Shown here in pieces: positions 8,292-16,589 of a DNA stretch of 64,000 nucleotides. The notes beneath the pieces are model-generated. The model did no database searches, was not told where the DNA came from, and saw nothing but the letters and a program-made list of their open reading frames with translations. The stretch is from Streptomyces sp. Je 1-332 (GTDB lineage Bacteria; Actinomycetota; Actinomycetes; Streptomycetales; Streptomycetaceae): the NCBI RefSeq assembly GCF_040730185.1, contig NZ_CP160402.1, positions 1-64,000 of the forward strand. Direction: 5' to 3'. How positions within the stretch are numbered: the first letter of the stretch is position 1; every line of letters starts with the position of its first letter. The translations under genes and the position numbers were made by a program.

Positions 8292-8864
8292 CTATGCAGC
8301 GAAGCCGACGTTGGTGCAGTACTCGTACGCTCCGTACTGGGACCCCAGATCAGGCAGGATGTCGTCGGTCCAGGCCGCGTCCAAGCCATGGTGGTCACCG
8401 GCCGCCCACGCGCCGACGATCCGGTCCCAGCGGCGCACGTTCATGTGCCGGAAGGGAATGTCGCGCTGCAGCGGGCGGGCGACGCCGGACTGGTTGAGGG
8501 GGTGGATCTCCACCCTGGTGCCGCCGTTCGCGTTGAGGCGCTTGAGCAGGTGCCGGGCCACGTTCTGCCGGCGCACCACCCGGTAGGCGTCCTCGATCTT
8601 CTTCAGGTTCTTCGCCGAGGGGTGGCGCTTGCCCTCCAGCCACGCCTTCAGCGTGCGGTCGGTCACCATCAGCCCGGCATCCCGGGCGGCCTGACGGGCG
8701 TGGTCGGACCTCGTCAGATAGTTCAGGCGCGCCATCAGACCGCGCTTCGCGGTGATGGGGGTGGCGATGCCGCCGGCGAGGTCGTCGAGCTTTTGCCCGA
8801 CGAGTTCACTTCCCCTGACACCGCTCGCGCCGAACTTTCCGAAGTCATTGTTCCTCTCCGGCAT
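8292..8864 (-). CDS. tpg: Tpg-like telomere terminal protein
   Basis: A 190-residue basic protein, close to the 184-185 residues usual for Streptomyces terminal proteins (Tpg), which become covalently attached to the 5' end and prime end-patching. The order of segments matches archetypal Tpg: an N-terminal helix then a T/RPI motif (ATPITAKRG here), an RLNYL segment, a helix-turn-helix (TDRTLKAWLEGKRHP), a basic helix (RVVRRQNVARHLLKRL), a GG-V-I segment (GGTRVEIHPL), and a C-terminal acidic helix. Sequence identity to the archetype appears low, so this would be a divergent class. The start ATG touches the stop of the tap-like gene, exactly the tap-tpg arrangement. Confidence rests on layout and context, not on an alignment score. 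Confidence 0.65.
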   Translation of the reverse strand: MPERNNDFGKFGASGVRGSELVGQKLDDLAGGIATPITAKRGLMARLNYLTRSDHARQAARDAGLMVTDRTLKAWLEGKRHPSAKNLKKIEDAYRVVRRQNVARHLLKRLNANGGTRVEIHPLNQSGVARPLQRDIPFRHMNVRRWDRIVGAWAAGDHHGLDAAWTDDILPDLGSQYGAYEYCTNVGFAA

Positions 8865-10376
8865 CTACTGCTCCTCCCCCATCGTGTCGGTGCCCGCGGT
8901 GTAGAGGTCTTTGACCTTGACCTCGGTAACCCCACGGCCTTCGGGGAAGACACGGCGCCAGTCGCCGATGACGTGGAGTTCGTCGGTGCCCATCGCTCGG
9001 ACGACGGCGAGTCCTTCGTCGTGGGCTTTGAGCGCCTTCATCCAGAGGTTGGCGAAGGCCTGGGATCGGATGATGTGCATCCAGTCCGGCCGGTACAGCT
9101 CCCGGTTGTAGTTCGACTCCCCCATGGTGGAGACGAACTTCGAGTACATCGCCTTCACGTACTCCAGGGTCACCGCGTCGCCGTCGGCGATGGCGGTGTC
9201 GCGGGCGTCCTTGAGCGTGATGCGGAACTTCTCCAGCAGGTTCTCCGTCGCCCCCGATGTATAGGACTCGTGGACTTCCGGCGCCTCGCACAGCCCGTGC
9301 TTCGGGCTGGACAGGCGCAGCAGGAGACGCAGGGTGGGTTCGGTGACCCATAGGGGCCCGGGTTCGTCGCGCTCGCCGATCGGGTTGGGCAGCACGGCGT
9401 CGTACTCCCAGGCGGGTGGGGTGATCAGGTGGACTCCGGCGCGGCGGCCGTCGTGCGGCATGCCGGTGGTGTGCTCGAGCTGCCCGAGCGGCAGATGAGT
9501 CTTGAGGGCGGACAGATAGGCGCCGTTGATGTCCAGTGCCGTCACCTCATGAACGCCGGGCGGCAGTTCGGCGCGGGTCCACTTGGGGCGGGCCTCCCAG
9601 ATCTGGTCCGCGCCCCGGGAGGTCTGCTTCTTCAGGATGTCGGGAATTGCGGGGTGGGCGATCACGTCGTACCGGGCGCCCTTGCGGGTCTCGTCCAGCA
9701 AGCGCATCGCGTCCCCGATCGCCTTCTTCAACAGCGCCGCGGTGGCCGCTTCCACATCGCCCTGGTGCTCGGCGAGCGCTCCCTCAACCGCCGCATGGAT
9801 CAAGCCCACCGGGCCTGACGGCTCCTGGAATGCCCGGCGGGCCGGGCCCTTGGCACGCTCCGACGGCTTCGAGGCGGGGGCGGACCGGTCGGCGACCGGG
9901 GCTGGCTGCGCCTCGACTGTGCTGTCCTGGCATTCGGCTGGGTCCAGGTGCTGAGCGAAGCCCTCCACCCGCCGCCCGGCCGGACGCCCGCACAGCACAC
10001 ACGGCTCCGGCACGGTGAGTACCTCGACTTCGTCCCCGCCCTCGGGCTCGGGCTCGGCTGCAGCGGCGGCATCCGCTGCGACGGGCTCGGCCGCAGTGGA
10101 CTCCGCCGCCGGCTCGATTTCGGGCGTGGTGTCGGCGGCGAGCTTGGCGCTCAACCCGTCCAGGAGGTAGGCGTACTTGACGCGCACCTCGCCGGCCGGA
10201 TCCCGGCCGGCTTCCCAGGCGCTGACCGTGGAAGGGCTCACCCCGAGGGCGCGGGCCACCTGCGCCTTGGACAGCTGAGCCTGCTCGCGCAAGGCGCGGC
10301 GGGCCTGGGCGTCTGGGAGGTCGGTCTGCGGGCCGACAGAGGCGAGGAGCGAGTCGATCGCGTCGAAATCACTCAC
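8865..10376 (-). CDS. tap: Tap-like telomere-associated protein (XRE HTH plus polymerase-like domain)
   Basis: A 503-residue protein from the GTG at 10376, which has AAGGGAG eight bases upstream; an in-frame ATG at 10484 is less likely. Residues about 25-60 form an XRE helix-turn-helix (ALGVSPSTVSAWEAG). An Ala/Glu/Pro linker leads to a possible zinc site (C126, C129, H143, C149). The C-terminal half starts with LDINGAYLSAL, which parallels the D-N-A-(F/Y)-L-A-A motif of known Tap proteins and resembles a family-B polymerase metal motif. It is followed by PGPLWVTEPTL and RPDWMHIIRSQAFANLWMK. Tap binds the telomere overhang and recruits Tpg. It is shorter than archetypal Tap (about 740 residues). 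The stop codon abuts the tpg-like start, giving a coupled operon. Confidence 0.7.
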   Translation of the reverse strand: MSDFDAIDSLLASVGPQTDLPDAQARRALREQAQLSKAQVARALGVSPSTVSAWEAGRDPAGEVRVKYAYLLDGLSAKLAADTTPEIEPAAESTAAEPVAADAAAAAEPEPEGGDEVEVLTVPEPCVLCGRPAGRRVEGFAQHLDPAECQDSTVEAQPAPVADRSAPASKPSERAKGPARRAFQEPSGPVGLIHAAVEGALAEHQGDVEAATAALLKKAIGDAMRLLDETRKGARYDVIAHPAIPDILKKQTSRGADQIWEARPKWTRAELPPGVHEVTALDINGAYLSALKTHLPLGQLEHTTGMPHDGRRAGVHLITPPAWEYDAVLPNPIGERDEPGPLWVTEPTLRLLLRLSSPKHGLCEAPEVHESYTSGATENLLEKFRITLKDARDTAIADGDAVTLEYVKAMYSKFVSTMGESNYNRELYRPDWMHIIRSQAFANLWMKALKAHDEGLAVVRAMGTDELHVIGDWRRVFPEGRGVTEVKVKDLYTAGTDTMGEEQ

Positions 10377-10389
10377 CGGAACGCTCCCT

Positions 10390-10722
10390 TCAGATGTAGG
10401 TGACGGGGTTGCGAGACAGGTGCGGACTCTTGGTGGCACGGCCGACACGGTCGTCGCCGCGCAGCAGCTCTCCCTGGAGGGCATAGCGGTTACCGTGCTT
10501 GGAGATCCCGGTGATCGTCGCCACGGCGAGGACAGTGCCTTCGGCGTTGATGATCTGCACCTCGTCCTGGGACAGCGCGCGGTCGGCGTTGAACTTCCAG
10601 ATACCGCGGCCGGCCTGCCATGCCTCGTCCTCGCTCATGCCAGAGCGCCATCCGATGGTCGACCGCCCGAGCACGTCGTCCGGACCCGCCTCGCGCTCGG
10701 GACCGATCTGGATCTGCAACAC
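10390..10722 (-). CDS. Small conserved protein upstream of tap/tpg-like genes
   Basis: A 110-residue protein of unknown function. It has a predicted beta-rich C-terminal half (DEVQIINAEGTVLAVATITG, then KHGNRYALQGELL) and a basic tail. The N-terminus contains DVLGRSTIGWRSGMSEDEAW. It ends 13 bp before the GTG of the tap-like gene and so is the first gene of a three-gene unit. Its role in end maintenance is unknown, but co-transcription suggests an accessory or regulatory function. Confidence 0.7.
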   Translation of the reverse strand: MLQIQIGPEREAGPDDVLGRSTIGWRSGMSEDEAWQAGRGIWKFNADRALSQDEVQIINAEGTVLAVATITGISKHGNRYALQGELLRGDDRVGRATKSPHLSRNPVTYI

Positions 10723-10751
10723 CCGTCCGCCTCCCAGAACCTGAACTCTTC

Positions 10752-10767
10752 AACTTGTCACCAAGTT
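10752..10767. promoter_or_regulatory. Perfect palindrome upstream of the tap/tpg-like operon
   Basis: AACTTG-TCAC-CAAGTT is a perfect 6+4+6 inverted repeat 30 bp upstream of the first gene of the operon. Further half-sites (AAACTT, ACAAGTT) lie at 10780-10800. The Tap-like protein carries an XRE HTH, so autoregulation is plausible but inferred. Confidence 0.4.
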
Positions 10768-10833
10768 ACCATCCGAGCGTGAAACTTCGCAACAAGTTCG
10801 GAAGTACCCAACTCGATTGGCTCCAGCACGACT

Positions 10834-11133
10834 TCACTGCTCAGCCCCTCGACGCGAAGGAGGCACACGCCATGGCCAAGGCGTCAGCGAAGTACTGCGC
10901 GGCATCCGCGCCGGAACCTGCTCCACCTGCCACGAGGTCTCGGCCAGCTTGGACTTGGCGATCTTCTTGATCTCGCGCCGCTCGGGCAGCGTGAACGTCC
11001 TTGGACTGCCGCCTCGGTACCTGGGGTAGAGCGAGTCGAAGTTGTGGATCACGTTGCGGACCCGGCCCGGGCCGGTGAACGTGACCTCATCGATCTTGTC
11101 GGCGGGCATGCCCTGCGCGGACAGCGGCACCAT
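10834..11133 (-). pseudogene. IS630-family transposase fragment
   Basis: The 99-residue frame contains the N-terminal domain typical of actinomycete IS630 transposases: KIDEVTFTGPGRVRNVIHNF, then LYPRYRGGSPRTFTLPERR and EIKKIAKSKL. The DDE catalytic domain is missing, and the frame runs into unrelated sequence after SWQVEQV, so the gene is truncated. The start is also lost. It is a dead remnant. Confidence 0.75.
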
Positions 11134-11789
11134 ACGGGCCCGCCGCGAGGTTCACTACCGACCCGGTACCCCGGCGGATGATCCGCAACAGCCGCGCACC
11201 TTCGTCGTTATCGATCTCCGTCGAACCCGTTCAGCCACCAGAACGGCGTCGCCGATGCATGCCGCCCGGACCTGAACCCAGACGGCGAGTCACGGCCCCT
11301 TGTTTTCGCGGTGAAGGTGCCCGGACCACGTTCCGGCGAGGCTGCATCAAATACGTGAGCTGCACGGTGTGCAGCAGGCTTCACCACTGCCCGCATGTCA
11401 CTCGACGCCGCGCCGTGGTCATGGGGCAGCGCGCGGCGGGACTCGTGGTCATGTCATGCCCAAGGATCACGCCCGCAAGAGCAGCGCCCGCCGGCGGGCC
11501 GCCCGCACCGGATCCTCCTACACCTCCGCCAACGCCCGCACTGTGCACGAAGATCCCACTCCTACCGTCTGGCTGGCGGGACGGTCCTGGCCGCACGGAC
11601 TCGAGCAGGTCCTGCGCGACGGCGAACGGCACTGGCGGTGGTGTGCTGGCGTATGTGAGAAACCGCCGCACTCCGCATGACCCCGCCCGACAGTTGACGT
11701 GCTGCGCCTACTGCTTCGCCGTGGTGCCGGTGCGGGCCGGTGCCTGGGCGGGCGCGCCACCCGCAGCTTCGACACAGTGCAGGTCGTGG
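11134..11789. other. Decayed DNA between two transposase remnants
   Basis: About 650 bp with no intact gene. A plus-strand frame near 11460-11680 opens with MPKDHARKSSARRRAARTGS, which resembles the N-terminus of a common small actinomycete protein but breaks down afterwards. The remainder appears to be debris. Confidence 0.35.
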
Positions 11790-12782
11790 CGCAGAGCACC
11801 GCACCGCTGCCGGTACGGCCGGGGTGGGCGCCGGAGACCTTCATGGAAGACTCGGATCTTCCCTTAGAGGAACTGCTGGCCGCCGATGAGCGGTTCGCCG
11901 GTGCGGCCGCCCGGCCGGTCATCAAACCCGAGACGATCGTCGTCGACCACGGCTCACCGTTCGTCTCCGCGGACTTCACCCGCTCCTGCAACTGTCTGGA
12001 CATCGAGGTGCGCGAGGCCCGGCTGCGCACCCCCGTCGACAAGTCGATCGTCGAGCGCGCCATGCTGGCGATCAAGACCGGCTTCAGCCAGCACCTGGCC
12101 TCCTACACCCACCACCGTCTGGACCTGCGCGGCGAACAAGTCCGCAAGCAACCGCTGTGGACGATCGCGCAATTGCAGGAGCTGTTCGAGCAGTGGGTGG
12201 CGCTGCGCCGGCAGCAGACCCCGCACGGCGCCCTGCGCAGCCCGTTCACCCCGGGGCTGAAGCTCAACCCCGAACCAGATGTATGCGGCGCTGATCTCGC
12301 TGCGCGGCTACCGGGCCACGGCGCTGACCGAGAGCGAGAACCGCAAGCTGCTGCCGACCGCGTGGGTGCGCATCGACCGCACGGGCTTCCAGATCAACAA
12401 CCGCACCTGCAACCCGGACAAGGCAGGCCTGGATCCCTTCCGCGGTACCTCGGGACTCGCGGCATTCCAGGGACGCCGGGAGGTGCACTACTGCCCCAAC
12501 CACCCCGAGGCCGCCTGGCTGTTCAACCACCGGGTAGCCCCCGACGACGACCCGTGGGTGGAGGCGCCCTTCATCCACCGGCGCCTCCTGCACGACCGGT
12601 GGACCGAAGAGAGCTGCAAGGGCTGCAGGTCCATCTCGCCGCCGGCGGACATCGCCGGAACGAGGCCGCCATCGCGCGAGCCACCCATCGCCTGCTGTCC
12701 AAAGCAGCCGATGGGCCCGGGCCCGGCGACGCGCCCGCTGCCTCTGCACATGCCCTGCCCTCGCCCCACCGCCGGCCCGTGA
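11790..12782 (+). pseudogene. Mu/TnsB-type transposase remnant with frameshift near 12280
   Basis: The first frame carries the catalytic part of an integrase-core transposase: TIVVDHGSPFVSADF, then DKSIVERAMLAIKTGF and LRRQQTPHGALRSPF. After about 12280 the protein continues in another frame (MYAALISLRGYRATALTESE, then LLPTAWVRIDRTGFQINNRT), which matches the beta-barrel and C-terminal region of the same Mu/Tn7-like family. Near 12610 it shifts again and decays. The N-terminal DNA-binding domains are absent. Partner genes (ATPase, targeting protein) are not seen nearby. Confidence 0.65.
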
Positions 12783-13442
12783 CACCCAAGGAGCCCTACG
12801 CCGTCGGCATGCCGACGCGGACAGACGCGGATCGGTGGGAAAGGGTCCCAGACCTTGGCGGCCTGGAACTGGTGCGGGCTCATCCGCTGGAGTGTGCCGG
12901 TGTGGGGCATGCCGTCTTCGCCGGTGTTCCTCACCAGGAACCACAGCTCGATACCCAGATCTGCCGGTGAACGGCCCGGGAAACTCATGACAGGCCGCTT
13001 CCCTCTCGCCCAGGAAACGGGCCAAAGCCGATACTGAGCACGCCCGTACCCATGCCCGATCTGCAGCCGGGCTGGGCGTAGTAACGGCCCAGGGCGTACA
13101 GAAAGCATTCACCGGCGATGGGACACATCTCGTCACGGGCATGCAAGCCGAAATAGGACGGGCTCCGAGCGTTGGTCTCCGTCGACGCCGGCAGATGGTG
13201 CTGCGCTCCAGGCGGGCCACGGAAATGGGGCCGGCGTTTTCCGGAGGGCGTGGCCGCGGCCGTGCAACTGCCGGACGCGACCGCGCGGGACGGCGTCATG
13301 TGACCTGTGCGGGTGGCCCAGCCCCAGGGTGTCTCAGGTGGCGCACCTGTGTAGACAAGAGGCGTTCGCCGCCGATGGTTCAGGGAGCCGAAGCAGGAAC
13401 AGGGCCGTGCGGCCGTCAGCGTGGCACAGATAACCTGCGCGA
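12783..13442. other. Remnant-rich gap
   Basis: About 660 bp without an intact gene. Minus-strand stretches translate to protein-like pieces that I cannot name: GIELWFLVRNTGEDGMPHTG around 12890-12960 and ARDEMCPIAGECFLYALGRY around 13080-13140. They lie in different frames, suggesting one or more decayed genes. Confidence 0.35.
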
Positions 13443-13677
13443 ATGAAGCGCATCCAGCGGGCCGCTGGCGCGGTCGTCGGCTCAGCGGTGGGTGACGCCC
13501 TGGGCGGCCCCTTCGAGTTCGGCCCCCAGGGAGCGTTTTCCGCACGGTTTCCCGCGCCTGGTTCCGGTGACGAGATGTGCGGAGGCGGTGGCTGGGACCC
13601 CGGCGAAGCCACGGACGACACACAGATGGCCGTCCTGGTCGCGGAGTCCCTGCTGGAGCAGGGCGGACTGGATCAGC
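13443..13677 (+). pseudogene. ADP-ribosylglycohydrolase, N-terminal fragment
   Basis: The first 78 residues match the N-terminus of the ADP-ribosylglycohydrolase (DraG/ARH) family: RAAGAVVGSAVGDALGGPFE, then GGGGWDPGEATDDTQMAVLV, which includes the conserved metal-binding TDDT motif. After LLEQGGLDQP the frame runs directly into IS5-type transposase sequence, so about three quarters of the enzyme is missing. The start ATG at 13443 looks authentic. The product cannot be active. Confidence 0.75.
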
Positions 13678-14099
13678 CCTCGCTGATCACTCCGGAACAA
13701 CGGGCAGACTGCACGCAGTTCGAGCCGGTCATGGACAAGATCTACGTCCCGCGCGCGGGACGCGGCCGTCCCCGTCGCACGCCGGACAGGGGGAGCGCCG
13801 ACAAGGCGTACAGCAACCGCGAAAACCGCGCCTACCTCCACACACGCGGCATCCCGCACCTGATCTTGGAGAAGCAGAACCACAAAGCCACCCACCTGCC
13901 CCGGAGCACACGCGGCGGACGACCCCCGGGCCTCGACAAAGACCGGCACAAACACCGATACAAAGAACACAACACTGCGCAACGAGCCCCCGGCAACCGG
14001 AAACAGTTCAGAACCGCGGCCACCCACAATGACAAGCGCGGATACCTCTACCCCGGCACCGCCACCCCCGCCACACCCCACACCCGGCCCCGTTCCTGA
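13678..14099 (+). pseudogene. IS5-family transposase C-terminal remnant
   Basis: In the same frame as the truncated ADP-ribosylglycohydrolase, the sequence continues as an IS5-type DDE transposase: TQFEPVMDKIYVPR, GRGRPRRTPDRGSADKAYSN and HTRGIPHLILEK. Beyond 13930 the frame has degraded (KQFRTAATHNDKRGYLYPGT). No intact ends or target duplication are visible, so an old IS inserted here and then lost its 5' part. Confidence 0.7.
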
Positions 14100-14265
14100 T
14101 CGGACGGACACCCCCTCGTCCACGACACCCAAGACCACGCCCGCCCCTCAACTACACCCCCACCCAACAACATCAGCCCAGAGCCACCGTCGTGATGTGG
14201 GCCCGGCTTGCGGTAGTGAGCGATCCGGGTGGTTTCGCCCGGAACGCGCACTGCCGCAAGCCGCC

Positions 14266-15138
14266 CTACCTGGCGAGTTCAACCGGTTCGTTCAGTCTCG
14301 TCAGCTTCAGTGGATTTCTCACCAAGTAGACCCGGGTGATCCGTCCGTCCTCCACCACGAGGCTCACCGCCGTGGCCAGCTCGCCGTCGATCTCGATCCG
14401 GCCGGCAGGTGCCCCGTTGAGCCACACGGGGGTCGTCGTGAGCGCGGCCACCTGCACCCGGTTCGTGCGCGCGAGCACCTTCGCCACGAGATCGACCCCG
14501 TGGATCGGAGCCAGAGCGGCGGCCGCCAGTCCGCCACCATCGGCGACCAGGACCACATCCGGCGCCATGACCTCCACAAGTTCCTGCAACTGCCCGGTAC
14601 GCAAGGCGAGCAGGAACCGCTCCACCACGGCCTGCTGCTCCGACCGGCTCACCTGAACCCGCGGCTGCCGGGCCGCCACATGCTCGCATGCTCGCCGCGC
14701 GATCTGCCGCACCGCGGCCGCGGACTTCCCGATGGCCTCGGCGATCTCGCCGTACGGCAGCTCGAAGACCTCGCGGAGCACGAACACCGCCCGCTCCGTG
14801 GGCCCGAGCGTTTCAAGGACGGTCAGCATCGCTATCGACACGCTCTCCGCGAGCTCCACGTCCTCGGCGACGTCAGGGCTGGTCAGCAACGGGTCCGGCA
14901 GCCACTCGCCGACATAGTCCTCGCGGCTGCGCGCCAACGTCCGCAGCCGGTTGAGCGCCTGTCGCGTGACGGTCCTGACGAGGTAGGCCCGCGCGTCGCT
15001 CACCCGCGACTGGTCGACCCCGGCCCACCGCAGCCAGGATTCCTGCAGCACGTCCTCCGCGTCGGCCGCGGAGCCCAGCATCTCGTAGGCGACCGTGAAC
15101 AGCAGGCTGCGGTGGGCAACGAACGGGTCCTGGGTCAT
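14266..15138 (-). CDS. sigJ: ECF41-family RNA polymerase sigma factor (SigJ-like)
   Basis: A 290-residue extracytoplasmic-function sigma factor. Region 2 lies at about 8-72, region 4 at about 115-170 (PYGEIAEAIGKSAAAVRQIA), and a C-terminal SnoaL-like domain fills 180-290. The linker WLPDPL at 79-84, the DGGG at about 202-206 and NPLKL near the C-terminus are hallmarks of the ECF41 group, whose C-terminal domain acts as a built-in regulator in place of a separate anti-sigma factor. The ATG overlaps the stop of the upstream carboxymuconolactone decarboxylase gene by 4 bp. ECF41 factors typically control exactly this kind of linked oxidoreductase/decarboxylase gene. Confidence 0.9.
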   Translation of the reverse strand: MTQDPFVAHRSLLFTVAYEMLGSAADAEDVLQESWLRWAGVDQSRVSDARAYLVRTVTRQALNRLRTLARSREDYVGEWLPDPLLTSPDVAEDVELAESVSIAMLTVLETLGPTERAVFVLREVFELPYGEIAEAIGKSAAAVRQIARRACEHVAARQPRVQVSRSEQQAVVERFLLALRTGQLQELVEVMAPDVVLVADGGGLAAAALAPIHGVDLVAKVLARTNRVQVAALTTTPVWLNGAPAGRIEIDGELATAVSLVVEDGRITRVYLVRNPLKLTRLNEPVELAR

Positions 15139-15713
15139 GCCGCCGTCCCTGCGTCGGACGTTTCAGGTCGCGCCGCCAGCGGGAGCTCGCAGGCATCGGA
15201 ATAGCCCTGCGAAGTGATCCCGTGTGCCGTGTTGCACCTGGCTGCCAGGTTGGCGAAGCCGATGAACACGGTGAGCTCGACCAGCGCCGCCGGGCCGAGC
15301 CGGCCCAGCAGACTCGCCGACAGCTCATCAGTGACCGCCGTCGGCGTGTCCGTCATGGCCTCGGCGTACTCCATCACCTCCCGCTCCAACGGCGTGAACA
15401 CCTCAGACTCCCGCCAGCGCGGAACCTGACTCGCCTTGGCCAGGTCCAGGCTCTGATTCTGGGCCGCGAAGTAGTTGACGTCCAGGCACCAACTGCAGCC
15501 GACCCGCGCCGCGACAGCCATGTGCGCGAACGTCTTGAGACTCGCGTCGGCCGCATCCCACGTGGCCACCTTGGCCGCAAACTCCTGGTTGGCCTCGGCG
15601 AGCTTGGGATTGTTCCACAGCACCTCATTGGGCTCGGGCACCGAGCCCAACTGATTGATCAGGCTTTCGCGGAGCTCGGCGGGGAGCTGGGCCTTCGGTA
15701 CACGTAGAGCCAT
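15135..15713 (-). CDS. Carboxymuconolactone decarboxylase-family (AhpD-like) protein
   Basis: A 192-residue protein starting at the second of two adjacent ATGs (15713), which has AAGGAGGA a few bases upstream. The CxxC pair is at C73/C76 (CSWCLD); the His usually found four residues after the second Cys is Asn here, as in several actinomycete members. AhpD-like proteins serve in peroxide or thiol redox chemistry. It is translationally coupled to the ECF41 sigma gene downstream, so it is the probable physiological target of that regulon. No separate partner enzyme is seen. Confidence 0.85.
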   Translation of the reverse strand: MALRVPKAQLPAELRESLINQLGSVPEPNEVLWNNPKLAEANQEFAAKVATWDAADASLKTFAHMAVAARVGCSWCLDVNYFAAQNQSLDLAKASQVPRWRESEVFTPLEREVMEYAEAMTDTPTAVTDELSASLLGRLGPAALVELTVFIGFANLAARCNTAHGITSQGYSDACELPLAARPETSDAGTAA

Positions 15714-15955
15714 CATGTCCTCCTTGGACGTTTGCCTGCTGCACATGAAGACACCACCGGGCCCAGGAATGTGACACCCACCCAACGCCATCGCGCAGGA
15801 ACCGTCAGCACGCAGTCTGCGTGGCCTGTTGCTGGCAGGCACAGGTCGGTGGAGCCGATGGACGCCCGGCTGGGTCAGGACAGCAACCGTCAAACGCTGG
15901 CCCACTTTGTCATCTCCAACCCGTGGGAGGCGGGACGCGGGCGGGCCCATCTTCA

Positions 15956-16535
15956 TTACGCGTGCAGGTCATCCACTTCAGCGGTGAGCGGTCGGTTGGG
16001 AAGGCCCTTGATTCCTCGCTCGTCGACCGCTTCGAGCAGCGCTGGCAGGCCCGGCTCCGCCCCCGTCGCCTCGCACATCTCAGCCCACACCGTGTAGGCG
16101 CGGAACTCGAGCTGGTAGCGGCCGACCGCGTTGGGTTTCACTGCTCCTCGTCCCTGCGGGTTTCACTGCTCCTCGTCCCTGCGGGTTGGTGATCCCGTGT
16201 CCGGCCAAACGCGCGGCCAGCTCTTCGCGGTTCGGCTCAGGCCCGCGGGTATGCAGGAACGACTCGTAGCCGAGGTAGTAACGATCGACCGCCGTCAGTT
16301 GCACCGCCTCATCCAGTGCAGCCTCGTGCAAGGTGGAAGCCGTGTCACGCCCGGGTTCGCGCTGGTCACCCGGCGGGCCAGGTGGAAGCGGCGCCTGGGC
16401 CTGAGGCTCGTGCAATGTGCCGGTTCCGTCCAGTGCTCCCGTGAGCGCTCGTCGGGCTTCACCGAGCCTGGAGAAGGGTGTTCTTGCGGCTCCGGGCCTT
16501 GCGGATTGCACGTCGAGTTCCTGCTGGCAGCGCAA
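15956..16535 (-). pseudogene. Hypothetical gene broken by a 25-bp tandem duplication
   Basis: Two minus-strand frames join perfectly if one copy of the 25-bp repeat at 16133-16182 is removed. The first (from about 16535) contains AVDRYYLGYESFLHTRGPEP and ELAARLAGHGITNPQGRGAV; the second continues AVGRYQLEFRAYTVWAEMCE and LPALLEAVDERGIKGLP. The healed protein would be roughly 185 residues. The family is unknown to me; the layout (helical, ARL-GHGI then GRYQLEFR) recalls small regulators of actinomycete integrative elements. The duplication adds 25 bp and so shifts the frame. Confidence 0.6.
16133..16182. repeat. 25-bp perfect tandem duplication
   Basis: Two exact head-to-tail copies (16133-16157 and 16158-16182) of a 25-bp unit beginning gggtttcactgctcctcg. 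The next bases (gggtt) start a third copy that then diverges. Because 25 is not a multiple of three it breaks the reading frame of the surrounding minus-strand gene. Confidence 0.9.
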
Positions 16536-16589
16536 CTCCGAGCTGCCCCGTCAAGTGGCGTTCGATGAAGGGCCGGTGCGGCGTACTTC

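Noticed and set aside
10376..10484. ATG at 10484 as start of the tap-like gene
   Set aside because: It lies inside the upstream small gene and lacks a ribosome binding site, whereas the GTG at 10376 has AAGGGAG at good spacing.
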